Below, piece by piece: positions 46,939 to 56,437 of a stretch of DNA of 64,000 nucleotides (its first letter is position 1; each line of letters opens with the position of its first letter). The DNA is from Caballeronia sp. SEWSISQ10-4 2. Its GTDB lineage: Bacteria; Pseudomonadota; Gammaproteobacteria; Burkholderiales; Burkholderiaceae. Below the pieces are notes generated by a model. It did no database searches and was not told the origin of the DNA. It saw only the letters and a list, made by a program, of their open reading frames with translations. The stretch lies in contig NZ_JALPRJ010000001.1 in the NCBI RefSeq assembly GCF_030464885.1, positions 1 through 64,000 on the forward strand, in the 5' to 3' direction. The position numbers and the translations under genes are program-made.

Positions 46939-46971
46939 TGTGCGATTCATGTGCGGTTCATGTGCGATTCA
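46939..46971. repeat. Three 11-bp repeats TGTGCG(A/G)TTCA
   Basis: Copies at 46939-46949, 46950-46960 (one base different) and 46961-46971, directly adjoining, one helical turn apart. They lie 60-90 bp before the kinase start, so may be a regulator-binding array. Confidence 0.7.
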
Positions 46972-47029
46972 GCCACCCCGCGCGGCGCGAAAAGTTACAC
47001 TGGCCGAACGGAAAACCCGGCGACTCCCT

Positions 47030-48436
47030 ATGACTTCCTCTTTGCACGATGGCGGCGCGGCGAACCCGGTAGCGGGCGTCACGCGGCGCGCGACCCGGTT
47101 CGGCATGCGTTTGAACGGCTGGATGCGCCGCTGGAGCTGGGCCGTCGCAATGACCGTGGCCATTGTGATTACCGTCGGCGGCCTCGTGATACTCGAATCC
47201 GGCCGCATGCGCATCGCAGCGGAATACGAGACCGCGCTCGAGGCGAAAAGCGCGACCACGCAGTTGACCTCGCTCGCGGCAGATATCGCGTCACTCACCG
47301 CCGATGAGCGCGCGTTCCGCCTCGCACCCGATAACACCTACACCGCGCACTACGACGCGACGGCGACGCGGATCCGGCAAACGGTGGGCTCGCTTGATGC
47401 GTACTATCGCCGCAAAGCCGACGACACCGCGCTCACCAGTTTCAATCAGGTCAGCGCGATCCTTGACGCGCGGATCGGCGCGGGACTGGCTGCACGCTCC
47501 GTGTCGCAAGCAGGAGCAAGCCCCGATACCCTCGACGGCGCCCTCGCCCTGCTCCGTCTCAATGAAGAACGCCGGGCGCAAGCCGCGCTCGACGCAAGCC
47601 GCGCCGATCAACGAATTTCCACGTTCTGTGTGGGGGCGTTGTGCGCGTTGAATATCGTGTTGTTCCTGCTGTTGTTCCGCAATCTCGGCATTCAACTGGA
47701 CAAGCAGGATCGCGTGCAGCAAAAGCTGATTACGCAGCAGGAAGAGCTCGATCAGCTCGTGTTCGAGCGCACGCGGCAACTTGAAGCGCTCGCGTGGCAT
47801 TTGCAATCGGTGAGTGAAAACGAGAAGACCCAGCTTGCCCGCGAACTGCACGACGAACTCGGTTCGATCCTGACGGCCAGCAAAATGGATGTGGCGTGGG
47901 TCAACAACAAGCTTAAAAGCACGGAACCCGCGATGGCCGAAAAACTCGGCCGGGCGCTCGCCAATCTCGACCAGGGGATCGCGCTGAAGCGGAGAATTAT
48001 TGAAGACATGCGGCCGACCGTGCTCGCCAACTTCGGGCTGGTCACGGCGCTGCGCACACTCGCCGATGAAACCGCGCAACGCACCGGCTGGACGCTCGAA
48101 CTCGCGCTCCCGGAGGAGGACATCAAGCTCGGCGAAGAGGTCGAAATCGCGTTGTTCCGGGTCGCGCAGGAGTCGCTTACGAACGCGGCCAAATACGCGC
48201 GCGCGTCGTGCGTGTCGATCGCGCTGGCGCTGGACGACGAGCGGGTATCGATGCATATAGCCGATGACGGCGTCGGCATCCTCCCGCAGGATCTGCTGCG
48301 CACGCACACGCACGGGCTGCTGGGCATGCGCCAGCGGGTCAGCGCACGCGGCGGGCGTATCGAGATCGAACGGCGCCAACCGCATGGCACCGATATCCGC
48401 GTGACCATGCCGCGTGTGCGCAACTTCGATGTCTAA
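47030..48436 (+). CDS. Sensor histidine kinase (HisKA_3 / NarX-like)
   Basis: 468 residues. The ATG at 47030 opens a short cytoplasmic stretch, then TM1 (about 36-55). A periplasmic CHASE3-like helical domain and TM2 (about 200-220) follow. The HisKA_3 box is QLARELHDELGSILTASKMDVAWV with the phosphorylated His, and the HATPase ends HGLLGMRQRVSARGG. This kinase type works with NarL/LuxR regulators such as the one at 44792. Gene order and strand differ, so the pairing is inferred. Confidence 0.93.
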   Translation: MTSSLHDGGAANPVAGVTRRATRFGMRLNGWMRRWSWAVAMTVAIVITVGGLVILESGRMRIAAEYETALEAKSATTQLTSLAADIASLTADERAFRLAPDNTYTAHYDATATRIRQTVGSLDAYYRRKADDTALTSFNQVSAILDARIGAGLAARSVSQAGASPDTLDGALALLRLNEERRAQAALDASRADQRISTFCVGALCALNIVLFLLLFRNLGIQLDKQDRVQQKLITQQEELDQLVFERTRQLEALAWHLQSVSENEKTQLARELHDELGSILTASKMDVAWVNNKLKSTEPAMAEKLGRALANLDQGIALKRRIIEDMRPTVLANFGLVTALRTLADETAQRTGWTLELALPEEDIKLGEEVEIALFRVAQESLTNAAKYARASCVSIALALDDERVSMHIADDGVGILPQDLLRTHTHGLLGMRQRVSARGGRIEIERRQPHGTDIRVTMPRVRNFDV

Positions 48437-48463
48437 AGCGCGCCTCCGGTTTCTGTCGCTCAT

Positions 48464-48524
48464 GTAGGACGGCGCCTACGCAAGATACAGACCGCGCCTA
48501 CGCGATAAAAACATCTGCGCCTAC
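48464..48524. repeat. GCGCCTAC triple repeat with a GTAGG-N6-CCTAC dyad
   Basis: GCGCCTAC occurs at 48472-48479, 48494-48501 and 48517-48524, spaced 22 and 23 bases (about two helical turns). The first also forms an inverted repeat with GTAGG at 48464. It lies between the kinase end and the entericidin gene (48756). Confidence 0.55.
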
Positions 48525-48755
48525 AGCCGGCGAACGCGCAGTTTTTTATGATTCTCCAGACCGGTGTGGTCGATCGAAGCGGTTGTCGGCAGGGGTTGTC
48601 GCTGGATGTTCAAGCCCCGCGAAGGCGTTTCAAGGATCGGTCGTAGCCAAGGCCGCACTGCGTTTGAACGCCGGGTGGCCGGGATTCGAACATCGGGCAC
48701 GCTTTCATGGCTACAGCGGCCAGCGTACCCGGATCAAACTCAAGGGGAATTGCTC
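48525..48755. other. Entericidin upstream region
   Basis: About 230 bp with no gene I can support (a frame from 48564 runs into the entericidin but lacks a start site). It probably contains the entericidin promoter. Confidence 0.45.
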
Positions 48756-48896
48756 ATGACTCGACTCATCGTTTTGCTGTTGATCGCTGGAACCGCCGCA
48801 CTTGCGGGTTGCAATACGATGGCCGGCGCCGGCCAGGACATTTCGAAGGGCGGCAACGCAATCACGAATTCCGCCGACAAGCACGGCGCGGAGTAA
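48756..48896 (+). CDS. Entericidin A/B-family lipoprotein
   Basis: 46 residues. Signal peptide with the lipobox LAGC (LLIAGTAALAGC), followed by NTMAGAGQDISKGGNAITNSA, the entericidin pattern of a small lipoprotein. AAGGGG precedes the ATG. Entericidins take part in stationary-phase or cell-death responses; here likely an envelope-stress protein, in line with neighbouring stress genes. Confidence 0.92.
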   Translation: MTRLIVLLLIAGTAALAGCNTMAGAGQDISKGGNAITNSADKHGAE

Positions 48897-49007
48897 CAGG
48901 AATGGCCAGGGGGGCCTTGCTTGTCCTCCGCTGGCTCATCTGCGACCCCGTCCGATGCGCTACTGGCGCCGGCTAGTGCCGGCACACCGGGATCGAGAGC
49001 TGGATTG

Positions 49008-49037
49008 AAAAAGAACCTCCTCGCGGAGGTTCTTTTT
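49008..49037. terminator. Bidirectional terminator between entericidin and fic
   Basis: AAAAAGAACCTCC and GGAGGTTCTTTTT pair perfectly (13 bp) around TCGC. T-runs on both strands serve the entericidin and the convergent fic gene. Confidence 0.9.
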
Positions 49038-49041
49038 TGTC

Positions 49042-50673
49042 TCACGCAAACGCACGCGAAGAATCGGAATCAGGCGGTGGAGCTGTCCAGCTTCCGGACT
49101 CGGGGCGCTGCGTAATGCGCTCGATAGGCTCAGCCGCTTGAGACTCGATCAGTCCGCAAATCAAATCGGCGAAAGGCTTGATGTTTCGATACGTGCTCGC
49201 TTGCTCCAGCGCCGCGAGATACGCCGTTCGGGATTGCACGGTCACGATAGTCCAGGGATAGCCGCCTGTTGTCAGCAAGTAGTTCATCAGAAAACGGCTA
49301 AGACGGCCGTTACCGTCCATGTACGGATGGATGAACACAAAGATGAAGTGACCGAGTACGGCGCGTACGCCCGGATGATCTTCAGCCAGCAGCAAATCGA
49401 AGAGCGCGGGCATGCAATCGCGGACGGCTTCCGGCGCGAGGGGCACATGCAAGGCATTCCGAATAAACACATTGTTGTTGCGATAACCGGCCAGGTCGCT
49501 GGCCTTCAGGATACCGGCGGTGACGCTCGACGAAAACAGCGTCACGTACCATTGTGAAAAGTCCCGTCGCAGAGTGATAGCGGGTTCGGTCATTTGCGAC
49601 ACCACCTCGCCAATCAAGAGGCGAACTCTTTTGTGGGCTTCGGCGTATCCCTTGGCTGCCATCGCGTCGCGCACCTGGCGGTCCTCTTTGTTGATCAACG
49701 GACTCCAATCGCCGCTGCGGACCTTTTCGATAAGGTCCGTGCCTACCCGATAACCTTCGATAGACAGCGAGTGGTACGCATCCGCCACGTACCTCGCTTC
49801 GATATCGTGGAGAAGCGCTTCGCTGTCGAGATTCGACAAACGTGGAATGCCCTTGAACCGGTCGATCACGATTTCCCGCATGCTCGACCACATGGCCTGG
49901 ATGCGCTGCACGTACGGGGACTCATTCATCCGGCCGCCAATATGGGCCAAGGGCCGCTCGAACGGATTGTCTTCGACCACTACGTATGTTGCCGCCCTCA
50001 TCGTCTGGACGAGCTGCTCGGCGTCGGTGGCTCTGCCGACCGCCCGGAGCGCGCCTGCCATGCGACCGGCGACGACGCTGTGACCGCCCTCGAGTAATCG
50101 GGCCGTGAGTGCACTGATGTCAACCTGACGCGTCACAATTTGCGCCGCAAGCTCATGCGTGTGGAAAAAACTCGGACTAGCTCGAATCAATGCTTCGGGC
50201 AGGGGGACGAGCAGCAGCCCGCTTGCATTCGGCGCACGACCGTCAGCTAGCAACTCAGGCTTGGTTTGATAGAGGAACATCGAGCAGCCGTGGGGCAATG
50301 CCTGCGGCTGATTGGCCGCCAAGGGCGAATGCAGCAGGATTTGTTTCTCGACGCTCGTGTAGCCGCTGTGCTTGAGAAGCGAGAGCTCAGGGCTCAACTG
50401 CCATTGATCGCCGAACCTGGCGTGGGCGTATGCCGCCACGAACGTCTCCATGTTCGCGTACCAGTGCGTGGAGTGGCCCTCGTCTTCTCCGGGATTGTTG
50501 GACTGGTACCAACCTTGTATGACTGGCTTGAGGAATCCGGCCGCGAGGAGCCTTGCGCGGTGTGTACGAGTAAGCTCGGGATGCGCACTGCCCCGGAATA
50601 CCGAAATACCACGGTCCTGCAGCGCCTTGAGAATCTGCAGGGAAGACGCAAGTTTTTCGTTGGGTGCAGCCAC
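49042..50673 (-). CDS. Fic-domain protein with AbiEi-like N terminus (probable AMP transferase)
   Basis: 543 residues, GTG start at 50673 (no in-frame ATG is near). Residues about 10-70 resemble the winged-helix/antitoxin start of AbiEi-type proteins (LQILKALQDRGISVF, VIQGWYQ). The Fic core holds HPYMDGNGRLSRFLMN (about 446-461), all catalytic residues present. SLSIEG at about 300 matches the inhibitory motif (S/T)xxxE(G/N), so activity would be self-restrained (class II). The target is unknown. AT-rich 24-bp repeats lie upstream. Confidence 0.9.
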   Translation of the reverse strand: MAAPNEKLASSLQILKALQDRGISVFRGSAHPELTRTHRARLLAAGFLKPVIQGWYQSNNPGEDEGHSTHWYANMETFVAAYAHARFGDQWQLSPELSLLKHSGYTSVEKQILLHSPLAANQPQALPHGCSMFLYQTKPELLADGRAPNASGLLLVPLPEALIRASPSFFHTHELAAQIVTRQVDISALTARLLEGGHSVVAGRMAGALRAVGRATDAEQLVQTMRAATYVVVEDNPFERPLAHIGGRMNESPYVQRIQAMWSSMREIVIDRFKGIPRLSNLDSEALLHDIEARYVADAYHSLSIEGYRVGTDLIEKVRSGDWSPLINKEDRQVRDAMAAKGYAEAHKRVRLLIGEVVSQMTEPAITLRRDFSQWYVTLFSSSVTAGILKASDLAGYRNNNVFIRNALHVPLAPEAVRDCMPALFDLLLAEDHPGVRAVLGHFIFVFIHPYMDGNGRLSRFLMNYLLTTGGYPWTIVTVQSRTAYLAALEQASTYRNIKPFADLICGLIESQAAEPIERITQRPESGSWTAPPPDSDSSRAFA

Positions 50674-50699
50674 GAGATTCGCCCCGAGAAGTCAGACCA

Positions 50700-50795
50700 T
50701 ATATAGAGTTTTGTGTCGTATTATATCCAGAGTTTTGCGTCGTACTATTTATAGAGTTCTGTGCTTTACTAGAAACAGAGTTTTGTGCTTTTTTT
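50700..50795. repeat. Four 24-bp repeats upstream of fic
   Basis: AGAGTTTTGTG-like cores occur at an exact 24-base period (about 50705, 50729, 50753 and 50777; the second reads GCG and the third TTCTG). They are A+T rich and sit 30-120 bp upstream of the GTG. Being direct repeats near a gene whose product has a wHTH-like end, they may be autoregulatory sites. Confidence 0.75.
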
Positions 50796-50856
50796 GATGC
50801 ATATTTCATATGGACATTGGCGTTGCCAACGATCACATGTTGCCGCGAGTTCAAAT

Positions 50857-50895
50857 AAAACGGCAGACTGTTTCGGAAAAACAGTCTGCCGTTTT
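50857..50895. terminator. Intrinsic terminator of the EamA gene
   Basis: AAAACGGCAGACTGTTT with AAACAGTCTGCCGTTTT, a 17-bp stem around a 5-base loop, and a T-run. It is 23 bp beyond the EamA stop. Confidence 0.9.
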
Positions 50896-50917
50896 TGCCC
50901 CCGGTCCTCACACTCCT

Positions 50918-52054
50918 TCAAACCAGCCCACGCCTCTTGTAGTCGAACCAGAACGACAAACCGACGCTCGCCAGGATGATCAGCGTCGCCATCACCGTCC
51001 ATTTCGTGATCACCTCGCCGAGGAACAGCGCGCCTATCACGACGGCCACCACGGGATTCACGTACATGCAGCTGCTCGCAATGATCGGGCTCGTATGCCG
51101 GATCAGATAGGCATACGCAACATACGCTGCCATCGAACCGACCAGCATCAGGTAGAGGTAGGCCAAAAACGGCGTGAACCCCATGCTCACGATGCGCTCA
51201 CCCGACACCCACGCGACAATCGTCGCCATCGCGCCGCCGAGGCTGATCTGCAGCGCAGTCGATACCAGCAAGTCGGACGGCAACTTGAGACGCCCTGCGA
51301 GAAACGAACCGCCAGCCCAGAAAATTGCGCCGCAGAGAATCGCAAGGCTGCCGGCAGTGGAACCCGACGACGGATCGCCATGATTCAGCAACGCGATCCC
51401 GACCAGCCCGAGGCCCACCGCGACCCACTCGCCTTGCGCCACTTTACGGCCGGCGATAGCCGCGATAACCGTCGCGAACAGCGGCACGGTCGCGACCATG
51501 ACGGCAGCCGTGCCGGTCTCGACCGTGCGCATGCCAAACGCGAGCATCCCGCTCGATAACCCCACGAGCAGCGTTCCGACTGCCGCTGCGTTACGCACTT
51601 CGGCGAAAGTCGGCCAGACCGGATCGCGGCGCGCGGCGAAGATAAACAAGCCGATACCGGCGAACAGGTTGCGCAGCCCGGAGAGCATCAGCGGCGGAAA
51701 CGATTCCAGCGACAGATGCACCGCCATGTAGGTCGAACCCCAGACGAGGTACACCACGCCGAGCGCGAGCGCTACACGGCCGCTGCGCGTCGCGGGAAGG
51801 CGAAACGGGAAATGGTTGGGAAGATTAAGCGGGCGACGCGCGGGGGCATCGACTGGCGCTTGTGGCGGCATTGCGCTCGGCGATTCGACCGTCGATTGCG
51901 ATTCGACTCGCTGTCGCGCGTCAGTTGACGGCGGCGGAAATGGCAGCACGTCGGCCGAGGGCGGCGCCGGTGGCTGCTGTGGCGGCACGAACCGCGAAGC
52001 TGAGGATGACGATGACGAAACCGGTGATTGCGAGGGCGGCAACGGTGTGGACAT
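50918..52054 (-). CDS. EamA/DMT-family transporter with a proline-rich N-terminal tail
   Basis: 378 residues. The first 85 are rich in Pro, Ser and Ala (STPLPPSQSP, then VPPQQPPAPP) and look disordered; the ten-helix DMT core starts at about 95 (LALGVVYLVWGSTYMAVH). Two EamA repeats follow. Core resembles YedA-type exporters of amino acids or metabolites. Whether the tail is translated is not certain: a Met or Val near 60-90 could be the true start, but reading shows no frame break. Confidence 0.88.
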   Translation of the reverse strand: MSTPLPPSQSPVSSSSSSASRFVPPQQPPAPPSADVLPFPPPSTDARQRVESQSTVESPSAMPPQAPVDAPARRPLNLPNHFPFRLPATRSGRVALALGVVYLVWGSTYMAVHLSLESFPPLMLSGLRNLFAGIGLFIFAARRDPVWPTFAEVRNAAAVGTLLVGLSSGMLAFGMRTVETGTAAVMVATVPLFATVIAAIAGRKVAQGEWVAVGLGLVGIALLNHGDPSSGSTAGSLAILCGAIFWAGGSFLAGRLKLPSDLLVSTALQISLGGAMATIVAWVSGERIVSMGFTPFLAYLYLMLVGSMAAYVAYAYLIRHTSPIIASSCMYVNPVVAVVIGALFLGEVITKWTVMATLIILASVGLSFWFDYKRRGLV

Positions 52055-52436
52055 CCGTTACTCCGCAGCAAAGATGACTGCAACATCAGCCGGCCAAACG
52101 GCCGAGCTTACAGCCGCCGGTTCCGCTACACCCGAAACCGGGTGAAGCGATGAACGGCGCGCATGCCGCTTGAGCGTCGCGGCAAAACGGGCAAGGCAGG
52201 ACAACATGTCGGAAGCAGAAAAAAGGGTCGGGCAACGAGGTGCCGAAGCTCGTGCCGGCTTCAAAAGCCGGCACGAGCCGCCGCGAGTTTGCCGGACCGA
52301 TCGGGCGAAAAAATGTCGGAACGCATCCGGGAAAACACGGTGGTCGCCATTATGCAGTAAGCGCTGCGCGCGCACCCGGTAGTGTTACAGATGGTTGCCA
52401 ACACGCTACGGCGCAGTGTATTGTGACGGCTGCTAA
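52055..52436. other. Intergenic stretch with a perfect hairpin, before the thiC riboswitch
   Basis: About 380 bp without a supportable gene. Contains a perfect 14-bp inverted repeat (52248-52278), listed separately. Confidence 0.5.
52248..52278. repeat. Perfect 14-bp inverted repeat, 3-base loop
   Basis: GCTCGTGCCGGCTT and AAGCCGGCACGAGC around CAA. No T-run follows, so it is not a standard terminator. It could be a REP-like hairpin or an mRNA-stabilising stem. Confidence 0.7.
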
Positions 52437-52545
52437 CGCGGGGGTCCTGCGCTGCACATCGCAATCTGCTGCTGGATTGTCCGTGTGTCGCGGGTGAGAA
52501 ATACCCTTTGAACCTGATCTGGATAATGCCAGCGCAGGGAAGCGT
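52437..52545 (+). promoter_or_regulatory. TPP riboswitch (THI element) of thiC
   Basis: The conserved THI-box features are present: GCGGGGGTCC at the 5' side, then GGTGAGAAATACCCTTTGAA, CCTGATCTGGATAATGCCAG and CGCAGGGAA at the 3' side. It binds thiamine pyrophosphate and turns thiC expression down. It ends about 190 bp before the ATG at 52736. Confidence 0.95.
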
Positions 52546-52660
52546 TCGGATTTTGCCGCGCTGGGGTCTTTCTGGGTCTGTCTCTTCCTCGCGCATCCTC
52601 GCCAAATCCGCCCGACTTCTCTCTCTGCTTTTTCTTCGGTCTCCCGTAGCTAGCGTTTGA

Positions 52661-54667
<2,007 letters not shown>

Positions 54668-54703
54668 GAACGACCCAACTCGTCCCGTCTCGCGCGCAAG
54701 TAG

Positions 54704-54741
54704 AAACGGCCTGTCGCATGTCATGCGCGACAGGCCGTTTT
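54704..54741. terminator. Intrinsic terminator after thiC
   Basis: AAACGGCCTGTCGC with GCGACAGGCCGTTT, a 14-bp stem with a 9-base loop and TTTT end, 37 bp after the stop. Confidence 0.88.
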
Positions 54742-55001
54742 GCGTTGGCCAGCGCTCAATTCCTCAATTCCTCAATTTCTCGATTCCTCGATTCAGTACT
54801 CGTCTGTTGAATACCGCAGTCGGGCACTGTTTCTGCTCTGATATTGAAAGGATCGGCGAAAGCTGTCTTTCGTCTCGGGTTGAACGTGGACAGTCAGGCT
54901 CATCCGCTCAGGGTAATCCCGGCGTGATCACGAGCCGAGCCGTTTCAGCTTTCAGCTACAACCCGTCACACCTTCGTGAATCATCGATTTGGAGAGTTGA
55001 A
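54742..55001. other. Intergenic stretch upstream of glycine-zipper lipoprotein
   Basis: About 260 bp with no gene I can support. TCAATTCCTCAATTCCTCAA at 54755-54790 is a short reiterated pattern (5 copies of CTCAATTC or CTCGATTC). It may hold the promoter. Confidence 0.4.
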
Positions 55002-55214
55002 ATGGACAAGATCAAACAGATTGGCGCTGCTGCTCTCATCGCCGCACTTCTCGGCGGCCTTTCTGCCTGCGACAACATGTCAACGCGGCAACGCGATACT
55101 GCCATCGGCGCGGGCGTCGGCGGCGTTGCGGGCGCGGCAATCGGTGGCAATGCGCTATCGACCCTTGGCGGCGCGGCCGCGGGCGGTCTGATCGGTAATC
55201 AGGTCGGCAAGTAG
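55002..55214 (+). CDS. Glycine-zipper lipoprotein (OsmB-like)
   Basis: 70 residues. MDKIKQIGAAALIAALLGGLSAC: signal with lipobox LSAC (Cys near 23), then a glycine-zipper region GAGVGGVAGAAIGGNAL and GGAAAGGLIGNQVG. GGAGAG precedes the ATG. The pattern fits osmotically induced lipoproteins such as OsmB. Confidence 0.92.
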   Translation: MDKIKQIGAAALIAALLGGLSACDNMSTRQRDTAIGAGVGGVAGAAIGGNALSTLGGAAAGGLIGNQVGK

Positions 55215-55462
55215 ATCGCTCAACAGCTCAATAACCAAGCGTATAACCAAGCGTATCGAGGGCTTTGCTTTGATCGCTTCGCCCGGCCGCTCTCTTTCGC
55301 GCTCTCTTTCGATCACGGCGGCCGGGCGTGAATTCCAGGTGGTGAAACAGATCGAAACATTGAGGTAAGCACCGATCCTTTCCCCCGTTTCAGCGATGCG
55401 CTAGGCTCTAGATATGCCGTTCATTCGAACGGTCGCGTTTCGACGCAATCAGGAGTCGCATC

Positions 55463-55843
55463 ATGAGCCCGAAGCTCGCACTATCTGCCCTCGTGGGGGC
55501 TTTGAGCTTAAGCGCTTGTTACTACGTGCCGTACGGTTATTACCCGGCGTATCCAGCCTACCCCGCCGCGCCCGCGGTCAGCACAGCCCAAACGCAGCGA
55601 GAAATTCCGGTCACGCCGGCCGGCTCTTACAGCACGAATAACGCACCGTCCACGTATTCATCGACCACCACGCAGTACGTCGCCGCGCCGCCGGTCGTCT
55701 ACGCTCCGTATCCCGCCTATTACCCGAGCTACCCCGTCTACGCGCCCTATCCTGCCTATTACGGTTATCCCGCGTATTACGGACCGTCGTTGTCGATCGG
55801 CTTCGGCTGGTGGGGCGGCGGTGGCCACGGGCATCACCACTGA
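55463..55843 (+). CDS. Tyr/Pro-rich small lipoprotein-like protein
   Basis: 126 residues. MSPKLALSALVGALSLSACY: signal with lipobox LSAC, mature part with Tyr-Pro-Ala repeats (YPAYPAYPA, YPAYYPSYPVY, YPAYYGYPAYYGPS), then Trp/Gly and a His-rich end (GGGGHGHHH). The repeats suggest an exposed, possibly surface or metal-binding protein. Not recognised. Confidence 0.75.
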   Translation: MSPKLALSALVGALSLSACYYVPYGYYPAYPAYPAAPAVSTAQTQREIPVTPAGSYSTNNAPSTYSSTTTQYVAAPPVVYAPYPAYYPSYPVYAPYPAYYGYPAYYGPSLSIGFGWWGGGGHGHHH

Positions 55844-56094
55844 GCCTCAGTGACGGTCATGCCCTTCGGCGCTACCGTCTGGCCCAGCCTTACCCGTTCG
55901 ATGTAACGCTTCCACACAAGCCGCGCTGAAAAAAGCGAGGCTTGTCTTTTTGCGCCCTCATCAGCGCGATATCCAGCCTTGTAAAAAGCCCGTTGCGAAA
56001 AGCGTTGTGGTGGTCACCTTGATCTGGCACGCTTTTCGCTGAAATTGCCCGTCGCTGCGCCGCTCCGCGCGCTGCCGTTACGGAAACCCTCACC

Positions 56095-56217
56095 ATGCTG
56101 GTCTTCGCGCTGATCCTGCTCTGGCTTGCCGCCTGTCTTGGCGTCCTCGCCGTCTGGGTATTTCGCGACGCGCCCGCAAAGGATTCTCCCGAGACGCAGG
56201 AACCCACCGCCCGCTGA
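56095..56217 (+). CDS. Predicted 40-residue membrane protein
   Basis: MLVFALILLWLAACLGVLAV then WVFRDAPAKDSPETQEPTAR, one strong hydrophobic helix and a charged tail. GGAAA lies eight bases before the ATG. No homologue recognised; codon use is G+C3 rich as in real genes here. Could be a small stress membrane protein. Confidence 0.5.
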   Translation: MLVFALILLWLAACLGVLAVWVFRDAPAKDSPETQEPTAR

Positions 56218-56437
56218 CGCTCCGTGCAACCGGAGGACTATGGGTATTCCCCTCTTTGACACGGGTCATCCTCGCTCTATTCTTAGTCCAGACACATTAG
56301 GCAAGTGCTTACTTCGCACTGTGTGTCGGGCGACGGCGCGCTTTTTGCGCACCGAACAAGCTCACGGGGCTGTCAGCACCGGTCGCCCAAGATCGGAGAA
56401 CGCCACGCGTTCATCAAAATAAGAAGCAGGAGACGTT

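Noticed and set aside
50387..50911. Minus-strand frame running through the 24-bp repeats and into fic in another frame (repeats read as KAQNSINS, TTQNSGYN)
   Set aside because: It is out of frame with fic and has no independent support; the periodic peptide is a result of the DNA repeat (24 = 8 codons).
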